Shown in pieces: positions 36,425 through 44,466 of a stretch of DNA of 61,138 nucleotides. The position numbers and the translations under genes are program-made. Below the pieces are notes generated by a model. The model did no database searches. It was given only the letters and a program-made list of their open reading frames with translations, and was not told the origin of the DNA. The number at the start of each line of letters is the position of its first letter. The stretch's first letter is position 1. Source of the stretch: Nitrospirota bacterium (GTDB taxonomy: Bacteria > Nitrospirota > Thermodesulfovibrionia > Thermodesulfovibrionales > UBA1546); NCBI GenBank assembly GCA_009773185.1, contig WPIF01000016.1, positions 1-61,138 on the forward strand. The letters run 5' to 3'.

Positions 36425-37327
36425 GTGGAAGGCTCGATAAGGTGTCAGGAATTGGAATCTAAACATCCTAAACATAACTGCTGCCACGTGACACTTCCGC
36501 TTCCTGATTTTTCAGGGTCTGCGGAGGACGACCAGTTTCGCTCACGATTCATTCAATGCCTCCTACACCAACCACCACCGCAGTGGCCGACGCAAATTGG
36601 TGAGGAGCCAATACCAAGAGTATTAGTCCAATACTGGCACGATCTCAATCACGTACCCGACGATGTTCAGGAGTGTCTCAACAGCTGGGAATCTCTTCGA
36701 AACCACGGCTTCAGGCGACTTATATTTGATGACGAGCGTGCCCGATCGTTCATAAGCAAACACTTTTCCGCAGAGCACGTCGAAGCGTTTGACCTCTGTT
36801 ACCATCCGGCAATGCGCTGTGATTACTTTCGACTTTGCTACATCTTCAGATACGGCGGTTTTTATGTAGACGCCGACGAGGTATATCAGGATACGGGATG
36901 TGAAGCTTTCTTCAATGACAACAAGCTCAAAATACGGCCTCTCTGCTATGACACTGCAACTGACGCAATGGTAAGAAATGAGATATTTCTGAAAGACACC
37001 AGCTACCCTTCGAGTCGAATTTTCTACGTCGCCAATGATCCGATCATAGGGCCGGCAGGACACGAACTAATACGATTAGCCATTGAGCGGTCCACTCGCA
37101 TTCTCCTTCTGCGTTCGGAGAGGCCAGAAATTCAATCGACTACAGGTCCCGGGAACCTATCTGCCAGTTTGGTAAACCATGCAATCAGAACCAAATTGGC
37201 ATGTAGAGAATGGGATTTCCTGATTCTACCGAACTGGAGGTATACCTCTGTCTGCCAGTGGTCTTTAAGCTATCGAAATGATGAGAGGAATTGGAGATTT
37301 TTGAATACTCCGCGATTTACAAGATGA
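36425..37327 (+). CDS. GT32-type glycosyltransferase
   Basis: A 300-residue sugar transferase of the OCH1/capsular type. IPRVLVQYWHDLNHVPDDV near 64-82, then MRCDYFRLCYIFRYGGFYVDADE, whose DAD is the metal and nucleotide-sugar DXD motif. GTG 36425 is the first start in frame; a later start is possible because no ribosome site is clear. Its stop overlaps the ATG of the next gene (ATGA), so the two are coupled. Donor and acceptor unknown. The 106 bases before it, after the attC-like site, hold nothing else recognised. Confidence 0.8.
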   Translation: MEGSIRCQELESKHPKHNCCHVTLPLPDFSGSAEDDQFRSRFIQCLLHQPPPQWPTQIGEEPIPRVLVQYWHDLNHVPDDVQECLNSWESLRNHGFRRLIFDDERARSFISKHFSAEHVEAFDLCYHPAMRCDYFRLCYIFRYGGFYVDADEVYQDTGCEAFFNDNKLKIRPLCYDTATDAMVRNEIFLKDTSYPSSRIFYVANDPIIGPAGHELIRLAIERSTRILLLRSERPEIQSTTGPGNLSASLVNHAIRTKLACREWDFLILPNWRYTSVCQWSLSYRNDERNWRFLNTPRFTR

Positions 37328-39627
37328 ATATTATCAAGAGTAACAGAATTATAATGAAGTTAATATTTTGGTTAAAAAGCTTGTCTAGGAGGATAAGCCC
37401 AAGAACCGAAATTAATATATTCGGACTCAAGCGAGATGGTGCGAACGATTGCATTAGACTAGTATACGTAATTAACCTTACTCGCCAGAAGAAACGATGG
37501 GAACAATTTGCAAAAGAGGCACGAATTCAAAAGATATCAGGTAAAAGAAACTTATTCGACTTCTGTGAACGAGTTGCAGCTGTGGACGGCAGTGCTATTA
37601 AGACTGATGACGTTATATCATCGGATATTGATAAAACATACAACCTGAAGGAACAATTCTATGTGGATCCGGACCCGCGCCTGATACACATAGTAAACAA
37701 TAACATTGTTATTAGTATGACACCGGAAGAGATTGCCGTTGCACAGTCACATCTTAAAGCATGGAACAAAATGGTTAATGAGAATATATCTTATGCATTA
37801 ATTCTCGAGGACGACGTATTCTTTGAGAATAATTTTGCAGAGCAAGCAAATTTAGTATGGCAAGAATTGCCGCAACAACGAGAAGACGGCTATCGATTTG
37901 ACATTCTTTATTTATCATACCGAGAAGTCGATCGAGGAGCAGAAAAGAATATCCATTCAATAAACCTGTTTCGTCCAGTTCGCGGTCTATGGTGGCTATC
38001 CGGTTATGTTCTTTCATATGGGGGTGCAATAAAGTTGCTTAATGCACTGCCAATTCGTGGGCCAGTCGATCTATGGATAAACCATCAGTTTAATAAGTTG
38101 GATGTCTTCGCAACTTCAATTTCAATAATCTCTCAGCGGTTGGATTGGAAATCAGACAACAAATATTCAATCCTGCCAGTGCTTTCTCAGGTTGGCATAC
38201 AATCTGATAAATCTCTTTTACTTCTTGAACGAAAGGTTGGAAGTAAACCAATATTCGCAATCAGCTCAGACGATGCTGAAAGAGCAAGTTTACAAATTGC
38301 TCTAAGCCTTCTTGGCTACAGATGCTGCAACTTGGTTAGTGATGAGTTTTTCGAAGATACAGCGAGATTGATCGATAACGCACAGCCACTACCTTTCGAT
38401 GCCTATATTGATGTGGCTGGTATTGTCAGTAGATATAAGCAACTGGAAGTCCAATATCCGGAAGCCGTCTTTATTCTTACTGCACGAAATCTGAACGCAG
38501 TTGATAATACAGTAGAAGCAATATCAGACATGAGCGCAAAGATCGCGGAGCGGCGCAAACATCATGGTGCCTTCCTGAACTATTTTAGTAATCGACCAGA
38601 AAAGTTATTGATCATTAACGGCTCTAACGTTGAGGGTTGGGACCGGCTTTGTAATTTCCTCGGATGTGATGTACCTGACGTTGCGTTTCCTAATATGGAT
38701 CCATTTCCGAAAATGGATAAGTTAAATATTAATGTAAGTGGCCAGGTTCCTATTAAGGTTGCCGATTGCGATCTTCTAGAACATGATGTTCATCCATGGA
38801 TAATGCCGGCTGCAAAACTATCTAATTTTGGTCAAACTGAAATAACTCGATATGGTACAAGAACAGGTTCGTTTACACGTTGTTACTCAGATAATTTCGA
38901 ATATATCAATGCTGCTTATTGGAAAATACTTGAAAACACCTTTCCTTCCAATCTTGCAAGATTCCAATCTGAGAATTTAAGTCTCTTGGATGAAGGTGGG
39001 ATTCGGATGATCTTACGAAAACAAAAATCAGGAAACCGTGATTACACTTCAGCGTCAATCGCAAGCAATGCGAAGTATCGTTACGGTCGCTTCGAAGTTG
39101 AACTGAAACCTGCTAAGGCAGAAGGAGTATTAACTGCATTTTTTCTCCACCGAAATGATCCCTGGCAAGAGATTGATCTTGAGTTTTTGGGCAAAGATAC
39201 AAGCCGAATTTTGGTCAACGTCTACTATAATCCTGGCGAAGAAGGTACCAACTACAACTATGGCAACCGAGGTACACCAGTCCTTATCAATCTTGGCTTC
39301 GATGCGGCTGATAACTTCCATCGTTATGCGATTGAGTGGGAATCTGACGAGATTCGCTGGTTTGTTGATGATGAATTAGTACATGTAAGAGGCACATGGG
39401 AACCTACACCTATACCTGATCTACCTATGCAATTCCATATTAACACATGGCCTTCACGTTCTGAGGATTTAGCAGGAAGATTGAATTCCCAGCAACTACC
39501 AATAAATAGTGATATACGATCATTTGTACTTTCAGCGTGGATGTCGCCTAACCTCAGCTGCAACGATCACTACGACTATTCCAACAACATGAGCGTCCAC
39601 ATCGACTCGCCAAAAAGCGGCGCGTGA
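37324..39627 (+). CDS. Fusion protein: GT25 glycosyltransferase / sulfotransferase-like / GH16 glycosidase
   Basis: A 767-residue three-part protein. About 20-300 is a GT25 (LPS/collagen-type) transferase: VYVINLTRQKKRW, TPEEIAVAQSHLKAW and LEDDVFFENNF with Glu162-Asp163-Asp164. About 305-465 resembles a sulfotransferase C-half (YPEAVFILTARN, WDRLCNFLGCDVPDVAFP), but the N-terminal PAPS loop (usually PRSGTTSLQ) reads SSDDAERASLQ and looks degenerate. About 500-755 is a GH16 beta-jelly-roll with catalytic EIDLE (Glu616, Asp618, Glu620), RYGRFEVELKP before it and WFVDDELVH after it. There is no signal peptide, so the GH16 part may work in the cytoplasm or as a transglycosylase. ATG 37324 is chosen for its ATGA overlap with the GT32 gene. 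The gene ends nine bases from the phoR stop. Confidence 0.8.
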   Translation: MNIIKSNRIIMKLIFWLKSLSRRISPRTEINIFGLKRDGANDCIRLVYVINLTRQKKRWEQFAKEARIQKISGKRNLFDFCERVAAVDGSAIKTDDVISSDIDKTYNLKEQFYVDPDPRLIHIVNNNIVISMTPEEIAVAQSHLKAWNKMVNENISYALILEDDVFFENNFAEQANLVWQELPQQREDGYRFDILYLSYREVDRGAEKNIHSINLFRPVRGLWWLSGYVLSYGGAIKLLNALPIRGPVDLWINHQFNKLDVFATSISIISQRLDWKSDNKYSILPVLSQVGIQSDKSLLLLERKVGSKPIFAISSDDAERASLQIALSLLGYRCCNLVSDEFFEDTARLIDNAQPLPFDAYIDVAGIVSRYKQLEVQYPEAVFILTARNLNAVDNTVEAISDMSAKIAERRKHHGAFLNYFSNRPEKLLIINGSNVEGWDRLCNFLGCDVPDVAFPNMDPFPKMDKLNINVSGQVPIKVADCDLLEHDVHPWIMPAAKLSNFGQTEITRYGTRTGSFTRCYSDNFEYINAAYWKILENTFPSNLARFQSENLSLLDEGGIRMILRKQKSGNRDYTSASIASNAKYRYGRFEVELKPAKAEGVLTAFFLHRNDPWQEIDLEFLGKDTSRILVNVYYNPGEEGTNYNYGNRGTPVLINLGFDAADNFHRYAIEWESDEIRWFVDDELVHVRGTWEPTPIPDLPMQFHINTWPSRSEDLAGRLNSQQLPINSDIRSFVLSAWMSPNLSCNDHYDYSNNMSVHIDSPKSGA

Positions 39628-39635
39628 CCCGCGTG

Positions 39636-41369
39636 TTACAGGAAGATTTTTATTTTCGTGCCTTTGCCAGAAACGCTCTCTATATGCATGTTCCATCCAT
39701 GCGCTTTCACAAGGTGTTTGACTATTGCAAGCCCGAGCCCTGTTCCGCCCATTTTTCTTGAGCGGGCAGGGTCTACCCTGTAGAATCTCTCTCCCAGTCT
39801 TGGAAGATGCTTTACCGTGATTCCAATGCCGGTGTCTTCAACAAATAAACATGGTTTGCTGTCTTCTTCGCCTATGCCGATGGTCACACCTCCGCTCTCA
39901 GTGAATTTTATTGCATTATCCACGAGGTTGGTAAATATCTGGATAAGCCTTTCCTTATCAGCAGAGAGTTTCCTGAATTCTGGTTTTATAGTTGTTTTCA
40001 GGTAAAGGTTCTTTTCGTCTGCCCTGCCCTTAAGGATGGTTAATACATTTTCAAAGACATCTTCAGCATCTATTACGGATTTTTGAACTTTGATGACGCC
40101 CAGTTCTATTTTCGAGATGGTCATAAGGTCATCCACAAGGCTGTCTATGCGCTCGCTGTTGGATTTAATCGTATGAAGGAATTTAACTGCATTTTCCTTA
40201 TCGTCAAGCGCGCCTTCCAGCAGAGTATCTGCAAAACCCTTGATTGCAGTGATAGGCGTCTTAATCTCATGCGAGACATTTGCAACAAAATCCTTTCTCA
40301 TTTGTTCCAGTTTTTTGAGTTGTGTGATGTCATGGAATACGGCAACAAAACCTGCGAGCTCTCTCTCTCTATAAAACAGAGGAGAGACCCTTACTACAAC
40401 ATGCCTCTCTTCAGGGTAGTCGAGCCCGAACTCGGCTATGCCCGGCAAGAGGTTTTTACGCACGCTGTCCATCAAAGAAAAAAAATCATGGTTCCTGACA
40501 ACCTCAATAAAAGGTTTCCCTCTTACAGGGGTGTCTCCAAAGAATTTTCTTGAGACAGCGCTTGAGAGGAGAATAATATCTCTGGGGTCTATTATTAAAA
40601 GCGCATCCGGTATGCTCCGCAGAATTACACTAAGGCGGTTTTTTTCTTCCTCATTTTTAGCTATCATGTCCTGAAGCTTTTCAGACATTGCAGTAAGATT
40701 TCCCGCAATTTCGTCGAATTCCCCGGCATTTTGCAGAAAGAGCCTCTTGTCTATCTCTCCCCTGGACAATGACCTCGAGAAATCCGTTATCTGCTTAAGA
40801 AGCCTTCTCAGGTGGTCTGTCTGCCAGACTGAAAATATCCATGTCGCCAGCAGGACTATGAGAACAACAAGGCTAATCTTCATCCTGAGAAGATTAATCG
40901 AACTATCAACATCTTTCAACGGTACCGCCATCCTTATAAAGCCGGTCGCCTTTCCATTCTGTAAAATATTTTTCGCAATATAAAGAAAATTATGTTTCAG
41001 AGTATCGCTGTGCCGTATTGCCATGCCAGTATCAAAAAGAAGTGACTGCTCTACCTCTGTCCTGTGTAAGTGGTTATCCATAAGAGCAGAATCGGTATCC
41101 GAGTCGCCTATTACCTTCCCGTCATTTGCAATAATTGTCACACGCGCATTGGTATCTTTTTTCAATTGCCTGCAGAGGCCGTCCAGATTGGTTTGCCTGA
41201 AAGATATGCTTTTCGAGATGAGGCTTATTTGGACAGCAAGATTTTTCTTAAGATTATCTATATAATTTTCTCTGACCGCGGATGTGATATATATCTCGAC
41301 AAATAGAACCGCCAGCAATATCATGACGGCGTACAGTATAAAAATTCGCCTAAAGATGCCGGATTTCAT
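39636..41369 (-). CDS. phoR: Phosphate regulon sensor histidine kinase PhoR-like
   Basis: A 577-residue membrane kinase: TM1 (about 8-28), periplasmic sensor, TM2 (about 160-182), HAMP, PAS (about 235-330), HisKA with FVANVSHEIKTPITAIKGF and an HATPase with N box NLVDNAIKF and MGGTGLGLAIVKH. It overlaps phoB by four bases (ATGA). Context with phoB and the pst operon supports a phosphate role. The inserted plus-strand genes lie directly beyond its 3' end. Confidence 0.92.
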   Translation of the reverse strand: MKSGIFRRIFILYAVMILLAVLFVEIYITSAVRENYIDNLKKNLAVQISLISKSISFRQTNLDGLCRQLKKDTNARVTIIANDGKVIGDSDTDSALMDNHLHRTEVEQSLLFDTGMAIRHSDTLKHNFLYIAKNILQNGKATGFIRMAVPLKDVDSSINLLRMKISLVVLIVLLATWIFSVWQTDHLRRLLKQITDFSRSLSRGEIDKRLFLQNAGEFDEIAGNLTAMSEKLQDMIAKNEEEKNRLSVILRSIPDALLIIDPRDIILLSSAVSRKFFGDTPVRGKPFIEVVRNHDFFSLMDSVRKNLLPGIAEFGLDYPEERHVVVRVSPLFYRERELAGFVAVFHDITQLKKLEQMRKDFVANVSHEIKTPITAIKGFADTLLEGALDDKENAVKFLHTIKSNSERIDSLVDDLMTISKIELGVIKVQKSVIDAEDVFENVLTILKGRADEKNLYLKTTIKPEFRKLSADKERLIQIFTNLVDNAIKFTESGGVTIGIGEEDSKPCLFVEDTGIGITVKHLPRLGERFYRVDPARSRKMGGTGLGLAIVKHLVKAHGWNMHIESVSGKGTKIKIFL

Positions 41370-42064
41370 ATGTCTGCATCCATATAATAACCTATTCCCC
41401 TTTTGGTTTTTATATATAAAGGATTTGAAGGGTCGTCTTCTATCTGTGCCCGCAGCCTCCTTATATGCACGTCAACAGTCCTTGGCTCCACAAATGCTTC
41501 ATCTTTCCAGACAGCATCAAGAAGCTGGTCGCGGCTGAAAACCCTGCCCTTCCTTTCGGCAAGATATAAGAGGAGCTTAAACTCAGTTGCGCTGAGATTT
41601 AGCGGCATATTCTTTTTTAAGACTGCAAAGGTTTCTCTATTTATAGCGAGGCCTGCTATCCGGATAACAGATTCTTCCACGGTTTTTTCACCGGACCTTC
41701 TCAAGACAGCCTTTACGCGGGCTACAAGTTCCCTTGGGCTGAAGGGCTTTGCAATATAATCGTCTGCACCCATCTCGAGGCCCAGGATTTTGTCCACATC
41801 TTCTCCTTTTGCGGTAAGCATGATTATCGGCAGGTGTTTTGTCTTTGGATCATTTCTGAGGATACGGCAAAGTTCCATGCCCTGTATACCTGGAAGCATG
41901 AGGTCGAGAATAACAAGATTGAAATTACCCTTGCGTATTTTCTTCAGGGCTTCTTCACCGTCTGAGGCAGATGAGACTTCAAACCCTTCTTTTCTCAGGT
42001 TATAAGAAACGAGCTCTGCCAGGTCTGGTTCGTCATCAACTATCAATATTTTTTTTGTATGCAT
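41366..42064 (-). CDS. phoB: Phosphate regulon response regulator PhoB-like
   Basis: A 232-residue OmpR-type regulator. The receiver carries acceptor Asp in LVILDLMLPGIQG (about Asp54) and Lys in YIAKPFSPRELV; the winged helix ends with DVHIRRLRAQIEDDPSNP. It is coupled to phoR. Probable target: pstS promoter repeats at 34838. Confidence 0.93.
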   Translation of the reverse strand: MHTKKILIVDDEPDLAELVSYNLRKEGFEVSSASDGEEALKKIRKGNFNLVILDLMLPGIQGMELCRILRNDPKTKHLPIIMLTAKGEDVDKILGLEMGADDYIAKPFSPRELVARVKAVLRRSGEKTVEESVIRIAGLAINRETFAVLKKNMPLNLSATEFKLLLYLAERKGRVFSRDQLLDAVWKDEAFVEPRTVDVHIRRLRAQIEDDPSNPLYIKTKRGIGYYMDADI

Positions 42065-42110
42065 GCTTAGTTATAGCATCTGATATGCCAATGATGCAAC
42101 AAAAAGATAC

Positions 42111-43088
42111 TCAGCCCCCTATTTTGGACATGGAGGCCGGGGCCGAAAAAGGACGATTGTCTTTACTGAAATAATGTCCGGGCGGCTTGACGGTCACAGC
42201 CCTGAAAAACAGGGCTTCGAGTTCTTCATCGGATATGCCATTGCGCATGGGAGTTCTTATATCCACTTCGATATCAGAGAAAAGGCACGGCCTTATTCTC
42301 CCGTGGGCAGTCAGCCGGAGCCTGTTGCAGTAATCACAAAAGCAATCGCTTATCGGGCTGATAAAACCAATAATCCCTTTTGCCCCTTTTATACGATAAT
42401 TTCTTGACGGGCCCTTGCCCTTAAATTCAAGAAGGATAAGTTCGCCAAGCGAGGATATTTTTTCGATAAGTTCTGATTTTTTTACACATGCATCCGGTTT
42501 AAATCTCCTGTTACGGCCTACAGGCATGAGTTCTATAAATCTTATGTGATAGTTTTTATCAAAAGTAAGAGACGCAAATTTAAGTATTTCATCATCATTG
42601 ACTCCGCGTATCGGAACAACATTAATCTTTACCGGGTCAAGGCCAACCCTTTCCGCTTCATTCACCGCTTCCCAGACATGCTGTATGTTGCCGCCCTGCG
42701 TCATATTGCTGTATCTTCGGGCATCGAGGGTGTCGAGGCTTATATTTATACGGTCCAACCCTGCTTTTTTTAGTGCACCAGCCATATCAGCCAGCATAGT
42801 CCCGTTTGTGGTTATGCTGAGGTCCTGTATCCCGATTTCCTTAATCCCGGAGATAATTGATATTATGTCTTTTCTCATTAAAGGTTCACCGCCTGTTATA
42901 CGCACTTTCATAAGGCCGTGTTTGTGAGCAATACGGACAAACCTTGTAATCTCTTCATCTGTCAAAATTTCTGACTGCTCAAAATACCCCGGTTGCTTGT
43001 CAGGGATGCAGTATATGCATTTCAGATTACATTTATCAGTTATGGATATTCTAAGGTAATCTATCTGTCTTTCGAATGAATCCTGCAT
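42111..43088 (-). CDS. moaA: GTP 3',8-cyclase
   Basis: Radical SAM enzyme for the first step of molybdenum cofactor synthesis, 325 residues. YLRISITDKCNLKCIYC has the CX3CX2C cluster; the second cluster cysteines appear in SDCFCDYCNRLRLTAHG followed by RPCLF; the C-terminus ends in GG, the conserved MoaA tail needed with MoaC/cyclase function. Start ATG 43088 lies one base past the moeA-like stop; longer frames to 43199 overlap that gene. Confidence 0.95.
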   Translation of the reverse strand: MQDSFERQIDYLRISITDKCNLKCIYCIPDKQPGYFEQSEILTDEEITRFVRIAHKHGLMKVRITGGEPLMRKDIISIISGIKEIGIQDLSITTNGTMLADMAGALKKAGLDRINISLDTLDARRYSNMTQGGNIQHVWEAVNEAERVGLDPVKINVVPIRGVNDDEILKFASLTFDKNYHIRFIELMPVGRNRRFKPDACVKKSELIEKISSLGELILLEFKGKGPSRNYRIKGAKGIIGFISPISDCFCDYCNRLRLTAHGRIRPCLFSDIEVDIRTPMRNGISDEELEALFFRAVTVKPPGHYFSKDNRPFSAPASMSKIGG

Positions 43089-43089
43089 T

Positions 43090-44298
43090 TCAATCTTTTC
43101 CGAAGTGGCATAAGGGATAATGGCAGACATCGCATCTGATGCATAGACCGCTATGTCCAAGTTCTGCCAATTGCTTCCTCCCAATTTTTTCGCCGGCAAG
43201 AATTCTGGGAAGTATTATATCAAAGACTGTGGTTTTGCTGTACATCCCGCAGGCAGGGATTCCCAGGATGGGAATCACCGCATGGCGTATGGCGCATGGC
43301 ACAACAATATTATCCCTATGCTCTATGCCCTCTGCTCTCTGCTCTCTGCTAATGTACGCTACCAAAAACATCGCTCCCGGAAGCATTGCCGAGCCGTATG
43401 TCATATCAGTTGCCCCAAGTTTCCTTATGGCAAACCTTGTTACGTCATCCGGGTCAACAGACATGCCGCCTGTTGTTATGAGCAGGTCTGCGCCCATTTC
43501 GATTAATTCTCTGAGCCTCGCGCTTATGAATTCTTCCTCATCAGGCGCATAATACACTCCAACAATCTCACCGCCCATTTCCTCTATCTTTTTTGTGATT
43601 ACCGGCGCAAAGGCATCTTTTATCCTGCCGTAATAAACCTCATTGCCTGTGATGACGATACCGGCGCGCGGACGACGCAGACCCTTGACTTCAACAACAC
43701 CAGAGCAGGAAGCGTCAGAGTGACATAGGGTCACAGGGTCAGAGTATTTGATACTTTGATACTTTGACGCTTTGACACTATTTGCAATCGCTACCGCCGC
43801 CTCAATCACTTTCTTCTTCACCACTAACGGTATCGCCCTCGTGCCTGCAACTGTCTGCCCCTTTTTAACTACTGTATTATCATGAAGAGTAGCGCACATA
43901 ACATCACCCATCATATTGAATTCTAAAAGAGCCTCTTTATTTACCCTTAGAAGTCCGTCTCTTGCAGCAATTATATCTATCTTGCCTTCTTTCGGCTCTC
44001 CTTTTATCACAACTCCTGCTCCCATAAGAGCCTTTGCAATTGCATGCGCAGCATCGTCTTCATGCATCTCATCATCAGCAATATTTAAGACAAACAGATG
44101 TTCCTTCCCGAGCCTCTGGAGATGGCATACGTCTTTTTCCCGTATGATGTGCCCCTTTCTGAAAGCCCGGCCTTTAAATTCACCAGGCCTTATCTCTGTT
44201 ATGTCATGGGCAAGGACAGTCCCCACAGCTTCATTTACAGGGATTGTCTTAACATTATTGCCGGGATGACTGGGTTTTCCATTTGCTGTTTCACACAT
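43090..44298 (-). CDS. MoeA/MogA-type molybdopterin-binding protein with C-terminal Cys cluster
   Basis: A 402-residue protein with a MoeA-like N-terminal domain (KTIPVNEAVGTVLAHDITEI, AFRKGHIIREKD) and the MPT-binding domain (AGIVITGNEVYYGRI, LLITTGGMSVDPDD). The last 20 residues carry CIRCDVCHYPLCHF, a four-cysteine motif not found in standard MoeA. Two in-frame repeat-derived inserts are present: NSVKASKYQSIKYSDPV (43716-43785) and REQRAEGIEHRDN (about 43310-43360). Strong ribosome site AGGAGG before ATG 44298. It probably works in molybdenum insertion or cofactor delivery to ArrA. Confidence 0.85.
   Translation of the reverse strand: MCETANGKPSHPGNNVKTIPVNEAVGTVLAHDITEIRPGEFKGRAFRKGHIIREKDVCHLQRLGKEHLFVLNIADDEMHEDDAAHAIAKALMGAGVVIKGEPKEGKIDIIAARDGLLRVNKEALLEFNMMGDVMCATLHDNTVVKKGQTVAGTRAIPLVVKKKVIEAAVAIANSVKASKYQSIKYSDPVTLCHSDASCSGVVEVKGLRRPRAGIVITGNEVYYGRIKDAFAPVITKKIEEMGGEIVGVYYAPDEEEFISARLRELIEMGADLLITTGGMSVDPDDVTRFAIRKLGATDMTYGSAMLPGAMFLVAYISREQRAEGIEHRDNIVVPCAIRHAVIPILGIPACGMYSKTTVFDIILPRILAGEKIGRKQLAELGHSGLCIRCDVCHYPLCHFGKD
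43716..43785 (-). repeat. In-frame short-period repeat inside the moeA-like gene
   Basis: Iterations of a TGATACTTTGA-like unit (ATACTTTGATACTTTGACGC) and GGGTCACAGGGTCAGAG. A related CAAAGT unit occurs at 6055-6110 in rnfB. The frame is kept. A second repeat region (CTCTGCTCTCTGCTCTCTGC) is at about 43325-43350 in the same gene. Confidence 0.7.
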
Positions 44299-44320
44299 AA
44301 GAGCCTCCTATGATTTTCAA

Positions 44321-44461
44321 TTGCAGGAGGGAATTGTCTTTGAGCGGTTTTATTTTGCCGATATGCAAACAGAATACATAAGATAATAAAGAGGCAAAAT
44401 ACCTCGGAGTCCCGACACAGGCCGGGGCGAGAATGAGCGAAAAGATTGTTCCCTTCTGCAA
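44321..44461. repeat. Nested hairpin repeat element, copy 2
   Basis: Inner left box GAGCGGTTTTATTTTGCC (44342-44359); inner right part GAGG-CAAAATA-CCTC, GTCCCGACACAGGCCGGGGC, GAATGAGCGA. Outer arms TTGCAGGAGGGAATTGTCTT (44321-44340) and AAGATTGTTCCCTTCTGCAA (44442-44461) pair at 16 of 20 positions. The arm sequences differ completely from those of the other two copies. It lies between the FmdE-ModE gene and the moeA-like gene. Confidence 0.8.
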
Positions 44462-44466
44462 ATTAT

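Noticed and set aside
43090-43199. Longer N-terminus of MoaA (start at 43199)
   Set aside because: It would overlap the end of the moeA-like gene by 110 bases, and the MoaA domain begins right after ATG 43088.
44321-44461. Molybdenum-cofactor riboswitch upstream of the moeA-like gene
   Set aside because: The same element occurs before two genes with no molybdenum link, and the sequence does not match the Moco motif known to me.
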